Source of the DNA: PALSA-555 sp963821325
GTDB lineage: Bacteria > Actinomycetota > Acidimicrobiia > IMCC26256 > PALSA-555
Length of the DNA: 64,000 nt
NCBI GenBank assembly: GCA_963821325.1
Contig: CAWGDC010000005.1
Coordinates: 124,001 to 188,000 of the forward strand
Direction of reading: 5' to 3'
Shown here: piece after piece, positions 52,614-59,810 of the stretch
How the letters are laid out: the number at the start of each line of letters is the position of its first letter
Numbering within the stretch: the stretch's first letter is position 1
Made by a program: the position numbers and the translations under genes
The notes under the pieces: model-generated
Databases searched by the model: none
Told to the model about the DNA's origin: nothing
The model's input: only the letters and a program-made list of their open reading frames with translations

Positions 52614-54149
52614 ATGCGCGTGCCGTTGACGGTCGGGGACTTCCTCGACCGAGCCGCCCACGTCTACGGCGACCGCTGCGGCCTCGTCGACGAGCCCGAC
52701 CAGCCCGCTCCGTCGCTCGGCGCGCTGACCTATCGCGAGGTCGCCCGCCGGGCGCGCGCGCAGGCCGCGGCGCTCGACCGGCTCGGCGTCGGGGTGGGGG
52801 AGCGCGTCGCCGTCGTCTCGCCGAACGCGGCGCGGCTCTTCCTCTCGTTCTTCGGCGTGAGCGGCTGGGGCCGGATCCTGGTCCCGATCAACTTCCGGCT
52901 CAACGCCGACGAGGTCGCCTACATCGTCGAGCACTCCGGCGCCCGCGTGCTGCTCGTCGACCCCGAGCTCGACGACGCGCTCGCCGGCGTCTCCGCGCCC
53001 CACCGGTTCGTGCTCGGTGCCGACACCGACGACACCGTCTTCGGTGCCGACGGCGACCCGGTGCCGTGGACGGCCGACGAGGACGCCACCGCCACCATCA
53101 ACTACACGAGCGGCACGACGGCCCGGCCGAAGGGCGTGCAGCTCACCCACCGCAACCTCTGGATCAACGCGGCCACGTTCGGCTGGCACCTCGGCGTGAA
53201 CGACCGCGACGTGTACCTGCACACGCTGCCGATGTTCCACTGCAACGGGTGGGGCATGCCCTACGCCGTCACCGGGATGGGCGGCCGCCACGTCGTGCTC
53301 CGCAAGGTCGACGGCAACGAGATCCTCCGCCGCATCGACGAGCACGGTGTCACTGTCCTCAACGGCGCGCCCACCGTCGTGAACCTGGTGCTCGACGCCG
53401 CACGCGACTGGTCCGGGCCGATCCCCGGCCATGGGCGGGTCCGGATCACCGTCGCCGGCGCGCCGCCGCCGACCCGCACCATCGAACGCGTCGAGACCGA
53501 GCTCGGCTGGGAGTTCGTCCAGATCTACGGGCTCACCGAGACGGCCCCGCTCCTCACCATGAACCGGGCCCGGGCCGAGTACGACGCGCTGTCCCCGTCC
53601 GCGCGGGCGGGGCGCCTCGCCCGCGCCGGCGCGCCGGTGCTCGGCGTCGAGGTGCGCGTCGACGGCGACGGCGAGGTCCTCGCCCGCGGCAACGTCGTCA
53701 TGGACGGCTACTGGGATCAGCCCGACGACACCGACCGGGCCATCCGCGACGGCTGGTTCCACACCGGGGACGGCGGGACCCTCGACGACGAGCACTACGT
53801 CTGCATCGCCGACCGCAAGAAGGACGTGATCATCAGCGGCGGCGAGAACGTCTCGTCGATCGAGGTCGAGGACACCCTCTTCTCGCACCCCGCCGTCGCC
53901 GAGGTCGCGGTGATCGGCGTCCCCGACGACCAGTGGGGCGAGACGGTCAAGGCCCTCGTCGTCCCCGCGCCGGACGCCGACGTGACCGAAGCCGAGCTGG
54001 TCGCGCACTGCCGCGACCACCTCGCGCACTTCAAGTGCCCCACCTCGATCGAGTTCCGCACCGAGCTGGCCCGCACCGCGACCGGCAAGCTCCAGAAGTT
54101 CAAGCTGCGGGCCCCCTACTGGACCGGCCGGGACCGCCAGGTCGGCTGA
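52614..54149 (+). CDS. AMP-dependent acyl-CoA synthetase/ligase
   Basis: 511 residues. ATINYTSGTTARPKGVQLTHRNL is the ATP/AMP P-loop; VQIYGLTETAPLL is the A5 motif; GWFHTGDGGTLDDEHYVCIADRKKDVIISGGENVSSIEVED contains A7-A8; and RTATGKLQKFKLR carries the C-terminal catalytic Lys. Activates a carboxylic acid (probably medium-chain, aromatic or steroid side chain) to its CoA ester. ATG 52614 has GGGGGG 8 nt upstream and TAAGTT at 52570; GTG 52605 is a longer alternative. Confidence 0.9.
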   Translation: MRVPLTVGDFLDRAAHVYGDRCGLVDEPDQPAPSLGALTYREVARRARAQAAALDRLGVGVGERVAVVSPNAARLFLSFFGVSGWGRILVPINFRLNADEVAYIVEHSGARVLLVDPELDDALAGVSAPHRFVLGADTDDTVFGADGDPVPWTADEDATATINYTSGTTARPKGVQLTHRNLWINAATFGWHLGVNDRDVYLHTLPMFHCNGWGMPYAVTGMGGRHVVLRKVDGNEILRRIDEHGVTVLNGAPTVVNLVLDAARDWSGPIPGHGRVRITVAGAPPPTRTIERVETELGWEFVQIYGLTETAPLLTMNRARAEYDALSPSARAGRLARAGAPVLGVEVRVDGDGEVLARGNVVMDGYWDQPDDTDRAIRDGWFHTGDGGTLDDEHYVCIADRKKDVIISGGENVSSIEVEDTLFSHPAVAEVAVIGVPDDQWGETVKALVVPAPDADVTEAELVAHCRDHLAHFKCPTSIEFRTELARTATGKLQKFKLRAPYWTGRDRQVG

Positions 54150-54172
54150 CGCCGCCGCGTCGCCCGGCCGCG

Positions 54173-54178
54173 TAGGGT
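54173..54178 (+). promoter_or_regulatory. Candidate -10 box TAGGGT
   Basis: TAGGGT ends 8 nt before ATG 54187. Confidence 0.35.
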
Positions 54179-54186
54179 CCAAGGCG

Positions 54187-55218
54187 ATGGAGCACCGCAC
54201 CCTCGGACGCACCGGGGTCCAGGTCAGCGAGTACTGCCTCGGCGCCATGATGTTCGGTGCGTGGGGCAACCAGGACCACGACGACTGCGTCCGCATCATC
54301 CACCGGGCCCTCGACGCCGGCATCAACTTCCTCGACACCGCCGACGTGTACTCCGCCGGCGAATCGGAGCAGATCGTCGGCCAGGCGCTCAAAGGCCGAC
54401 GCGACGACGTTGTCCTCGCCACGAAGTTCTTCGCGCCCATGGGCGCCGGACCCAACCAGCACGGCGGTTCCCGCCGCTGGATCCTCCAGGAGGTCGAGCG
54501 CAGCCTCCAGCGCCTCGGCACCGACCACCTCGACCTGTACCAGATCCACCGGCCCGACGACGCCGCGGACATCGACGAGACCCTCGGCGCGTTGAGCGAC
54601 CTCGTCCACGCCGGGAAGATCCGCTACCTCGGCCACTCGACGTTCCCGCCCGAGTACATCGTCGAGGCGCAGTGGACCGCCGAGCGTCGCGGCCGGGAAC
54701 GGTTCGTGTGTGAGCAGCCGCCGTACTCGATGCTCGTCCGGGGCATCGAGCGGGGCGTGCTGCCCACCTGCGCGCGCTACGGGATCGGCGTGATCCCGTG
54801 GAGCCCCCTCGCCGGCGGGCTGCTCACCGGCCGGTACCGCAAGGGCCAGCCGCCCCCCGAGGGGTCGCGGCTCGCCCGCGGGTTCGGGGCCCGCGGCGAC
54901 AGCGAACGGGCCCGCGCCGCGTACGAGCGTCGCCTCGACGCCGTCGAGGCGCTCCTCAAGGTGGCGAGCGACGCCGGGCTGAGCCTCACGCACCTGGCGC
55001 ACGCCTTCGTGCTCGAGCACCCGGCGGTGACGTCGGCGATCATCGGGCCCCGCACGATGGAGCAGCTCGACGACGCCCTCGCTGGCGCCGACGTGCGCCT
55101 CGACACCGCCACGCTCGACGCCATCGACGCGGTCGTCGCCCCCGGCACCGACATCGTCGCCGGCGACCCGTGGCAGCCGCCGGGCCTCGCCCCGGCGAGG
55201 CGCCGCCGCGCGAGCTGA
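54187..55218 (+). CDS. Aldo/keto reductase family protein
   Basis: 343 residues: HRTLGRTGVQVSEYCLGAMMFGAWG, INFLDTADVYSAGESEQIVGQALKGRRDDVVLATKFF (catalytic Asp-Tyr and Lys), DHLDLYQIHRPD, and the C-terminal SAIIGPRTMEQLDDALAG for NADPH. Members of this AKR group reduce aldehydes or ketones. ATG 54187 lies 8 nt from TAGGGT. Its TGA stop sits in a 20-bp palindrome shared with the convergent SDR stop. Confidence 0.9.
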   Translation: MEHRTLGRTGVQVSEYCLGAMMFGAWGNQDHDDCVRIIHRALDAGINFLDTADVYSAGESEQIVGQALKGRRDDVVLATKFFAPMGAGPNQHGGSRRWILQEVERSLQRLGTDHLDLYQIHRPDDAADIDETLGALSDLVHAGKIRYLGHSTFPPEYIVEAQWTAERRGRERFVCEQPPYSMLVRGIERGVLPTCARYGIGVIPWSPLAGGLLTGRYRKGQPPPEGSRLARGFGARGDSERARAAYERRLDAVEALLKVASDAGLSLTHLAHAFVLEHPAVTSAIIGPRTMEQLDDALAGADVRLDTATLDAIDAVVAPGTDIVAGDPWQPPGLAPARRRRAS

Positions 55219-55228
55219 TCAGCTCGCG
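55209..55228. repeat. Perfect 20-bp palindrome holding both stop codons
   Basis: CGCGAGCTGATCAGCTCGCG is a perfect palindrome centred on the adjoining TGA (plus gene) and TCA (complement of TGA, minus gene). On either RNA it could fold as a hairpin, but with no U-tract. Confidence 0.6.
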
Positions 55229-56028
55229 GGGAGCGCGCCGAGGTCGACCTGCCCGGTCGTCATCGCCGCGGTGAACGCCGCGTCGGCGAGCAGGTTGTGC
55301 CCGCTCACGTAGCTCGCCTCGTCGCTGTTCAGGAACACCAGCGGCGGCGCCATCTCCTCCGGGCGGCCCAACCGGCCGTTGGCCTGCGACGCCGTCCAGT
55401 CGATCGTCGCCGACGACAGCGCCGCCCGGAAGTCGACCATCATCGGCGAATCGACCGGGCCGGGGCTGACGCAGTTCACCCGGATCCCCGGGTCGCGGGC
55501 GAGCCGGGCGGCCAGGCGGAACGTGTAGACGATCACGCACTCCTTCGAGAAGAAGTACGGGTCGCCCTGCGCGTCGAGGTGCGCCGCGGCCCACGCGACG
55601 CCGGCGTCGAAGTCGGGGAGGTCGAGCACCTCGGTGATCACCGGGAGGTGCTGGCTCCAGCCCATCCCGGCGAGCGACGCCACGCTCGCCACCGCGCCGC
55701 CCGCGGGCATGCGGGGCAGCACCTGCTCGGTGAGATACCGCAACCCGAGGAAGTTCACCGCGAACACCCGTGGCGGCGGTTGCGTCTGGGGCACGCCGGC
55801 GACGTTGAACAGCTTGTGGATCGGCGCACCGATGGCGTCGATCGCCGTGTCGACCGACGCCGGGTCCCCGACGTCGGTCTCGTACGCCTTCACGCCCGGG
55901 ACGGTCACCTCGCGCACGTCGAGGGCGTGCACCTCCGCGCCGGCGTCGATCAGCTCCTGCGCGGTCGCGGCGCCCATGCCCGACGACGCGCCGGTGATCA
56001 CCACGCGCTGCCCGTCATAGCGGAACAT
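55219..56028 (-). CDS. SDR family protein (3-alpha-hydroxysteroid dehydrogenase-like)
   Basis: 269 residues. VVITGASSGMGAATAQELIDAGAEVHALDVREV, LFNVAGVPQTQPP (FNVAG instead of NNAG), a long insert SQHLPVITEVLDLPDFDAGVAWAAAHLDAQGD before the catalytic Y-F-F-S-K, and GIRVNCVSPGPVDSPMMVDFRAAL. The short NAD half and insert resemble the 3-alpha-HSD/carbonyl reductase subgroup of SDRs. ATG 56028 lies 3 bp after the receptor gene stop on the same strand. Confidence 0.85.
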   Translation of the reverse strand: MFRYDGQRVVITGASSGMGAATAQELIDAGAEVHALDVREVTVPGVKAYETDVGDPASVDTAIDAIGAPIHKLFNVAGVPQTQPPPRVFAVNFLGLRYLTEQVLPRMPAGGAVASVASLAGMGWSQHLPVITEVLDLPDFDAGVAWAAAHLDAQGDPYFFSKECVIVYTFRLAARLARDPGIRVNCVSPGPVDSPMMVDFRAALSSATIDWTASQANGRLGRPEEMAPPLVFLNSDEASYVSGHNLLADAAFTAAMTTGQVDLGALPAS

Positions 56029-56030
56029 CG

Positions 56031-57425
56031 TCAGCCCCCCTTCGGGACGCTCTGGAGGTTCGCGGCGCCGCAGCTCAGCTGCCCCGGCGTCGCCGGGAAT
56101 ACCCGGCGCAGCACGCCGCCCTGCACCTGCAGCAGCGCGTAGCAGCCGGTCGGCTGGCGGGCACCCACGTCGGTGGTGCCGAGGATCCCGCCGGCGGTGA
56201 AGGCGTGGACCGTCCCCACGGCGGCCACCACCCGGGTCCGGCTGATCCCGTTCACGCCGCTCGTCGCGACGACCTGCTTCACGACCTGCTCGAAGAGCAG
56301 CCCCGCGGCGTTCGACTCGAGGCCCGCGACGGTCGGGCCGCCGAACGACTGGGCGGCCTGCACGTACGTCGCCATGGCCGGGATCTGCGCCTGGTCGGAC
56401 AGCGGGTTCGCGGCGACGGCGATGTACTGGCTCTCCACCGCCGCGCCGCCGTTGGCCAGGAACGGCGGGTCGGCGCAGCTCTCCTCGCAGAACCAGGCCT
56501 TCACCACGCCCGACGTCGGGTCGGCCGCGGCCGCCTTGCGCAGCAGCACGGTCGACCCGGCGCCGAGCCCGCTGCGGGCGAACGTCGCCTGCGCGGCCAC
56601 GAGCTCGGCCACGAGCTTCTTGTACTCCGTCGGCCCGGCGGCGGCCGGCACGTCCGGGGTGCCGGCGGTCGTGAACCCGACCGCGACCGCGCCCCGCACC
56701 GACGCCTGGACGATCCCGCGGCCCGGCTCGACCGTCGGGACGAGCACGAACTGGCGGCAGCAGCCACTCGTCATCGTCTGCAGCTGCTTGAACGCGCCGA
56801 CGGGGACGACCCCGGCGCGGACCGGGATGACCGCGAACGAGGTGGCCAGCCCCTGGTGGCCGCTGGTGAAGATCCGCGTCGCGAGCTCGGGGATCCCGCA
56901 CGCCAGCCCGCCGGTCGGCGCGTCGAACTGCGAGCTGGAGCCGACGATCGCGAAGTCCGTGGTGCACGCCGCCGCGACCGCGGTGGCGTACCCCGCGGGG
57001 CTGGCCACGACGTGGACGTCGACCTTCACCGTCCGGCCCGCGAGGCCGCCCGCCTGGTTGACGGAGAGCGCCCAGGCCTCGACGCCCCGGGCCACCGGCG
57101 CGGTGTCGGCGATGACCGCCACCCGGATCTGCTTGTCGGTGATCCCCGTCTGGCCGGTCGGCACCGTCGTCGGCGTCGTCGGGCCCGTCGTGGTCGGCTG
57201 GATCACGACCGTCGGCTTCGGCACCGCCACGGTCGACGGGGCCGAGATCGGTGTCGAGCTCGTCGTGGTGGTCGGCGCCACGCTCGTGGGCGTCGTGCTC
57301 GAGCCCGACGGGGTGCGCACCGCGCTGTTCCCGCCGCCACCGGTGCTCAGCCCGACCCCGACGCCGATGGCGGCGAGCAGGACGGCGCCGAGGACCCCGG
57401 CGACGATCAACGATCTTCGGTCCAC
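56031..57425 (-). CDS. Membrane-anchored type-I periplasmic binding protein
   Basis: 464 residues from GTG 57425. RRSLIVAGVLGAVLLAAIGVGVGL anchors it; then a 60-residue Thr/Pro/Ser-rich stalk, and a receptor domain (GITDKQIRVAVIADTAPVARGVEAWALSVNQAGGLAGRTVKVDVHVV...). Cys pairs (GCCRQF, CEESCADPP) may form disulphides outside the membrane. No permease gene is adjacent. It lies in an operon with an SDR downstream and APH-like and P450 genes upstream, suggesting it binds the pathway substrate (inference). Confidence 0.8.
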   Translation of the reverse strand: MDRRSLIVAGVLGAVLLAAIGVGVGLSTGGGGNSAVRTPSGSSTTPTSVAPTTTTSSTPISAPSTVAVPKPTVVIQPTTTGPTTPTTVPTGQTGITDKQIRVAVIADTAPVARGVEAWALSVNQAGGLAGRTVKVDVHVVASPAGYATAVAAACTTDFAIVGSSSQFDAPTGGLACGIPELATRIFTSGHQGLATSFAVIPVRAGVVPVGAFKQLQTMTSGCCRQFVLVPTVEPGRGIVQASVRGAVAVGFTTAGTPDVPAAAGPTEYKKLVAELVAAQATFARSGLGAGSTVLLRKAAAADPTSGVVKAWFCEESCADPPFLANGGAAVESQYIAVAANPLSDQAQIPAMATYVQAAQSFGGPTVAGLESNAAGLLFEQVVKQVVATSGVNGISRTRVVAAVGTVHAFTAGGILGTTDVGARQPTGCYALLQVQGGVLRRVFPATPGQLSCGAANLQSVPKGG

Positions 57426-57452
57426 GTCCGCGTCCTTCCCTCGACCCCGGTT

Positions 57453-58493
57453 CTAACAGACCCCATCGGCCAGCTCGGCGGCCCGCCTGAGCAGCCTCTC
57501 GGCCTGCGCCGCGATCGACGCCAGGTCCTGGCCCCCGGCGCCGCTGCGACCGCCGGCGAGGCGCCGCGTGTACACCCCCTCGACGATGCAGCCCATCTTC
57601 CAGTAGCCGAACACCGTGAACCACGGCAGCGTCGACAGGTCACGGCCCGAGCGTGTCGCGTAGCGGTCGGCCGTGTCGGCGCGGCGCGGGCATCGTCGGC
57701 GCGAGCGTCGGGGCCGACACCAGGAACGGGTCCGCATCGTCGGGGTCGGTCCAGTACAAGAGGCTCCACGCGGCGTCGGCGACCGGGTCGCCGATGGTGG
57801 CGAGTTCCCAGTCCAAGACGGCCACCACGCGCCCGTCGGGACCGAGCACCGTGTTGTCGAAGCGGTAGTCGCCGTGCACCAGCGCCGGCGGACCCGACGC
57901 CGGCGGGACGGTCGCGGCGAGCCGCCCGTGCAGCTCGTCGAGGAGCGGCAGGTCGCGCACCTGGGCGCGCGCGACCTGGGTGCGCCAGCGGTGCAGCTGC
58001 CGCTCGACGTAGCCCGTGCGGTGGCGCGCCAGGTCGCCGAGGCCCACCGCGTCGGGGTCGACGGCGTGGATCGCGACCTGCACATCGACGAGCGACTCGG
58101 CCGCGGCGCGCGCCCACGTGCGGAGGCAGCGCCGCCGCGTCGGCCTCGGTGCGCAGGATCGTGCCGTCGACGAAGCCCATCAGATAGAACGGCGCGCCGG
58201 TGACGTCGACGTCCCCGCACCGCGCGATCGCCGCGGGGACCGGGACGGCGCCGTCGCGGCCGAGCGCCTCCAGGATCCGCCACTCCCGGTCGACGTCGTG
58301 CGCGGTGGCGAGCACCGCGGTCACCGGCGGGCGGCGCAGCGCCCACGTGTGCCCGGCGTCGTCGTCGACGCGCACGGTGAGGTTCGAGCCGCCGGCGGGG
58401 ATCAGCGTGTAGCGGACCGGGGCCGCGACGCCGTCCACGTGATCGGTCAGCCACGCCGGTGACCCGGTCGGTGTCGATCCCCGGGACGGCCAC
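57453..58493 (-). CDS. APH-family phosphotransferase (frameshifted)
   Basis: Pieces in three frames: IDTDRVT-AWLTDHVDGVAAPVRYTLIPAGGSNLTVRVDDDAGHTWALRRPP, VAIHAVDPDAVGLGDLARHRTGYVERQLHRW, then GPPALVHGDYRFDNTVLGPDGRVVAVLDWELATIGDPVADAAWSLLYW with Brenner motif HGDYRFDN and DWE, and WFTVFGYWKMGCIVEGVYTRR. Indels near 58,455, 58,120 and 57,690. About 346 residues. This is the acyl-CoA-dehydrogenase-associated APH subgroup, often found in lipid-catabolic operons. GTG 58493 is the likely start; the P450 gene ends 15 bp upstream. Confidence 0.75.
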   Translation of the reverse strand: MAVPGIDTDRVTGVADRSRGRRRGPGPLHADPRRRLEPHRARRRRRRAHVGAAPPAGDRGARHRARRRPGVADPGGARPRRRRPGPRGDRAVRGRRRHRRAVLSDGLRRRHDPAHRGRRGGAASARGRAPRPSRSSMCRSRSTPSTPTRWASATWRATARATSSGSCTAGAPRSRAPRCATCRSSTSCTGGSPRPSRRRRVRRRWCTATTASTTRCSVPTGAWWPSWTGNSPPSATRSPTPRGASCTGPTPTMRTRSWCRPRRSRRRCPRRADTADRYATRSGRDLSTLPWFTVFGYWKMGCIVEGVYTRRLAGGRSGAGGQDLASIAAQAERLLRRAAELADGVC

Positions 58494-58507
58494 GTGCCCC
58501 CGCCGGG

Positions 58508-59719
58508 TCAATGGGACGCGAACGTCACCGGCAGGTGCTTGATCCCGTTGATGAAGTTCGAGCGGAGCCGCTCGACGGGGCCGGCCAGCTCCACGTGGGG
58601 CGCCCGGGCGAGCAGCTCCTCGAACATGACCGTGATCTCGAGCTTGGCGAGATGCGACCCGAGGCAGAAGTGCGGGCCGCCCCCGCCGAACGCCAGGTAC
58701 TCGTTCGGCTGCCGGCGGATGTCGAACGGTGCGGGTCGGTCGAACACCGCCGGGTCGTGGTTCGCGGCGATGTACCAGAGCGCGACCTTGTCGCCCTCCC
58801 GGATCGTCTGGCCGTGCAGCTCGAGGTCCGAGCGAGCCGTGCGCCGCATGTACATCACCGGCGACGCGAACCGCAGCATCTCGTCGACCGCCGACCCGAG
58901 CAGCGACGGGTCGTCGAGGAGCAGCTGGCGCTGATCCGGATGCTCGATGAGGGCGAGCATCCCGTGCGAGATCAGGTTCCGGGTCGTCTCGTTGCCCGCG
59001 ACGGCGAGCAGCTCGAAGAACATGTCGAACTCGAGGTCGGTGAGCTGCTCACCCTCGACCTCCGCGGCGAGGAGCGTGCTCACGATGTCGTCGCTCGGGT
59101 GCGCCCGCTTGTCCGCCGCGAGGTCGTTGGCGTACAGGAACATCTCGGTGGCCGCGCCCATCGCGTCCTCGGCGCTCACCGCGTACTCGGGATCCTCGGA
59201 GCCGATCAGGCGGTTGCTCCACTCGAACACCTTGTGACGGTCCTGCTGCGGGACGCCCATCATCTCGGCGATCACCTGGAGGGGCAGCTCGGCGGCGACG
59301 TCCACGACGAAGTCGCACTCGCCGCGCGCGAGCGCCTGGTCGGCGAGGTCGCCGGCGATCTCCCGGATCCGCTCGTGGAGCCGCCCGATCATCCGGGGCG
59401 TGAACCCCTTGTTCACGAGGAGCCGCAGCTTCGTGTGCTTCGGCGGGTCCATCATCAGCATCATCATCCGCTGCTGCGCGAGCTGGTCCTCGTCGACCTC
59501 GTGCAGCGTGATGCCCCACTCGCTCGAGTACTCCTCCCAGGCGCGGCTCACCTGCTGCAGGTCGTCGTGTCGGACGATGCACCAGAACCCCTGGCCGACC
59601 GGCTCCGGGTGGAAGTACGCGGGCGCGTCGCGGCGCAGCAGGTCGAACATGTCGTGGGGGACCCCAGACACGAACGTGTCCAGGTTGGCCAGGTCGACGT
59701 CGGCGAGCGTCGTCGTCAC
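58508..59719 (-). CDS. Cytochrome P450 (CYP124/125/142-like)
   Basis: 403 residues. I-helix LLAVAGNETTRNLISHGM (acid replaced by Glu-Thr-Thr as in CYP125), ExxR in DEMLRFASPV, and haem loop FGGGGPHFCLGSHLAKLEITVMF; RSNFINGIKHLPV closes it. The sequence EWSNRLIGSEDPEYAVS matches the SN...G.EDPEY block of steroid C26 and methyl-branched lipid omega-hydroxylases. GTG 59719 has GGAGGAA 4 nt upstream. Its ferredoxin may be the 3Fe-4S protein at 63,132. Divergent from the deacylase-like gene. Confidence 0.85.
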   Translation of the reverse strand: MTTTLADVDLANLDTFVSGVPHDMFDLLRRDAPAYFHPEPVGQGFWCIVRHDDLQQVSRAWEEYSSEWGITLHEVDEDQLAQQRMMMLMMDPPKHTKLRLLVNKGFTPRMIGRLHERIREIAGDLADQALARGECDFVVDVAAELPLQVIAEMMGVPQQDRHKVFEWSNRLIGSEDPEYAVSAEDAMGAATEMFLYANDLAADKRAHPSDDIVSTLLAAEVEGEQLTDLEFDMFFELLAVAGNETTRNLISHGMLALIEHPDQRQLLLDDPSLLGSAVDEMLRFASPVMYMRRTARSDLELHGQTIREGDKVALWYIAANHDPAVFDRPAPFDIRRQPNEYLAFGGGGPHFCLGSHLAKLEITVMFEELLARAPHVELAGPVERLRSNFINGIKHLPVTFASH

Positions 59720-59762
59720 GGCTTCCTCCTCGTTGTCGTCCGCCCGGGCTCCGGACTGGAAC

Positions 59763-59772
59763 ACGTTACGAT
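59763..59772. promoter_or_regulatory. Back-to-back -10 boxes (P450 / deacylase-like)
   Basis: acgttacgat contains plus TACGAT (59767-59772, 38 nt before ATG 59811) and minus TAACGT (59768-59763, 43 nt before GTG 59719), sharing the TA. Confidence 0.45.
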
Positions 59773-59810
59773 CTCGGCGACGGGCCCGTCCACGATCCGC
59801 AGGGGGATGG

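Noticed and set aside
48536..54149. A polyketide or antibiotic biosynthetic cluster suggested by SDR, SnoaL-like and ABM genes
   Set aside because: No ketosynthase, carrier protein, NRPS or terpene synthase; the genes fit catabolism better.
52575..54572. 665-codon minus-strand frame opposite the acyl-CoA synthetase
   Set aside because: Shadow frame; it contains no domain and crosses two genuine plus-strand genes.
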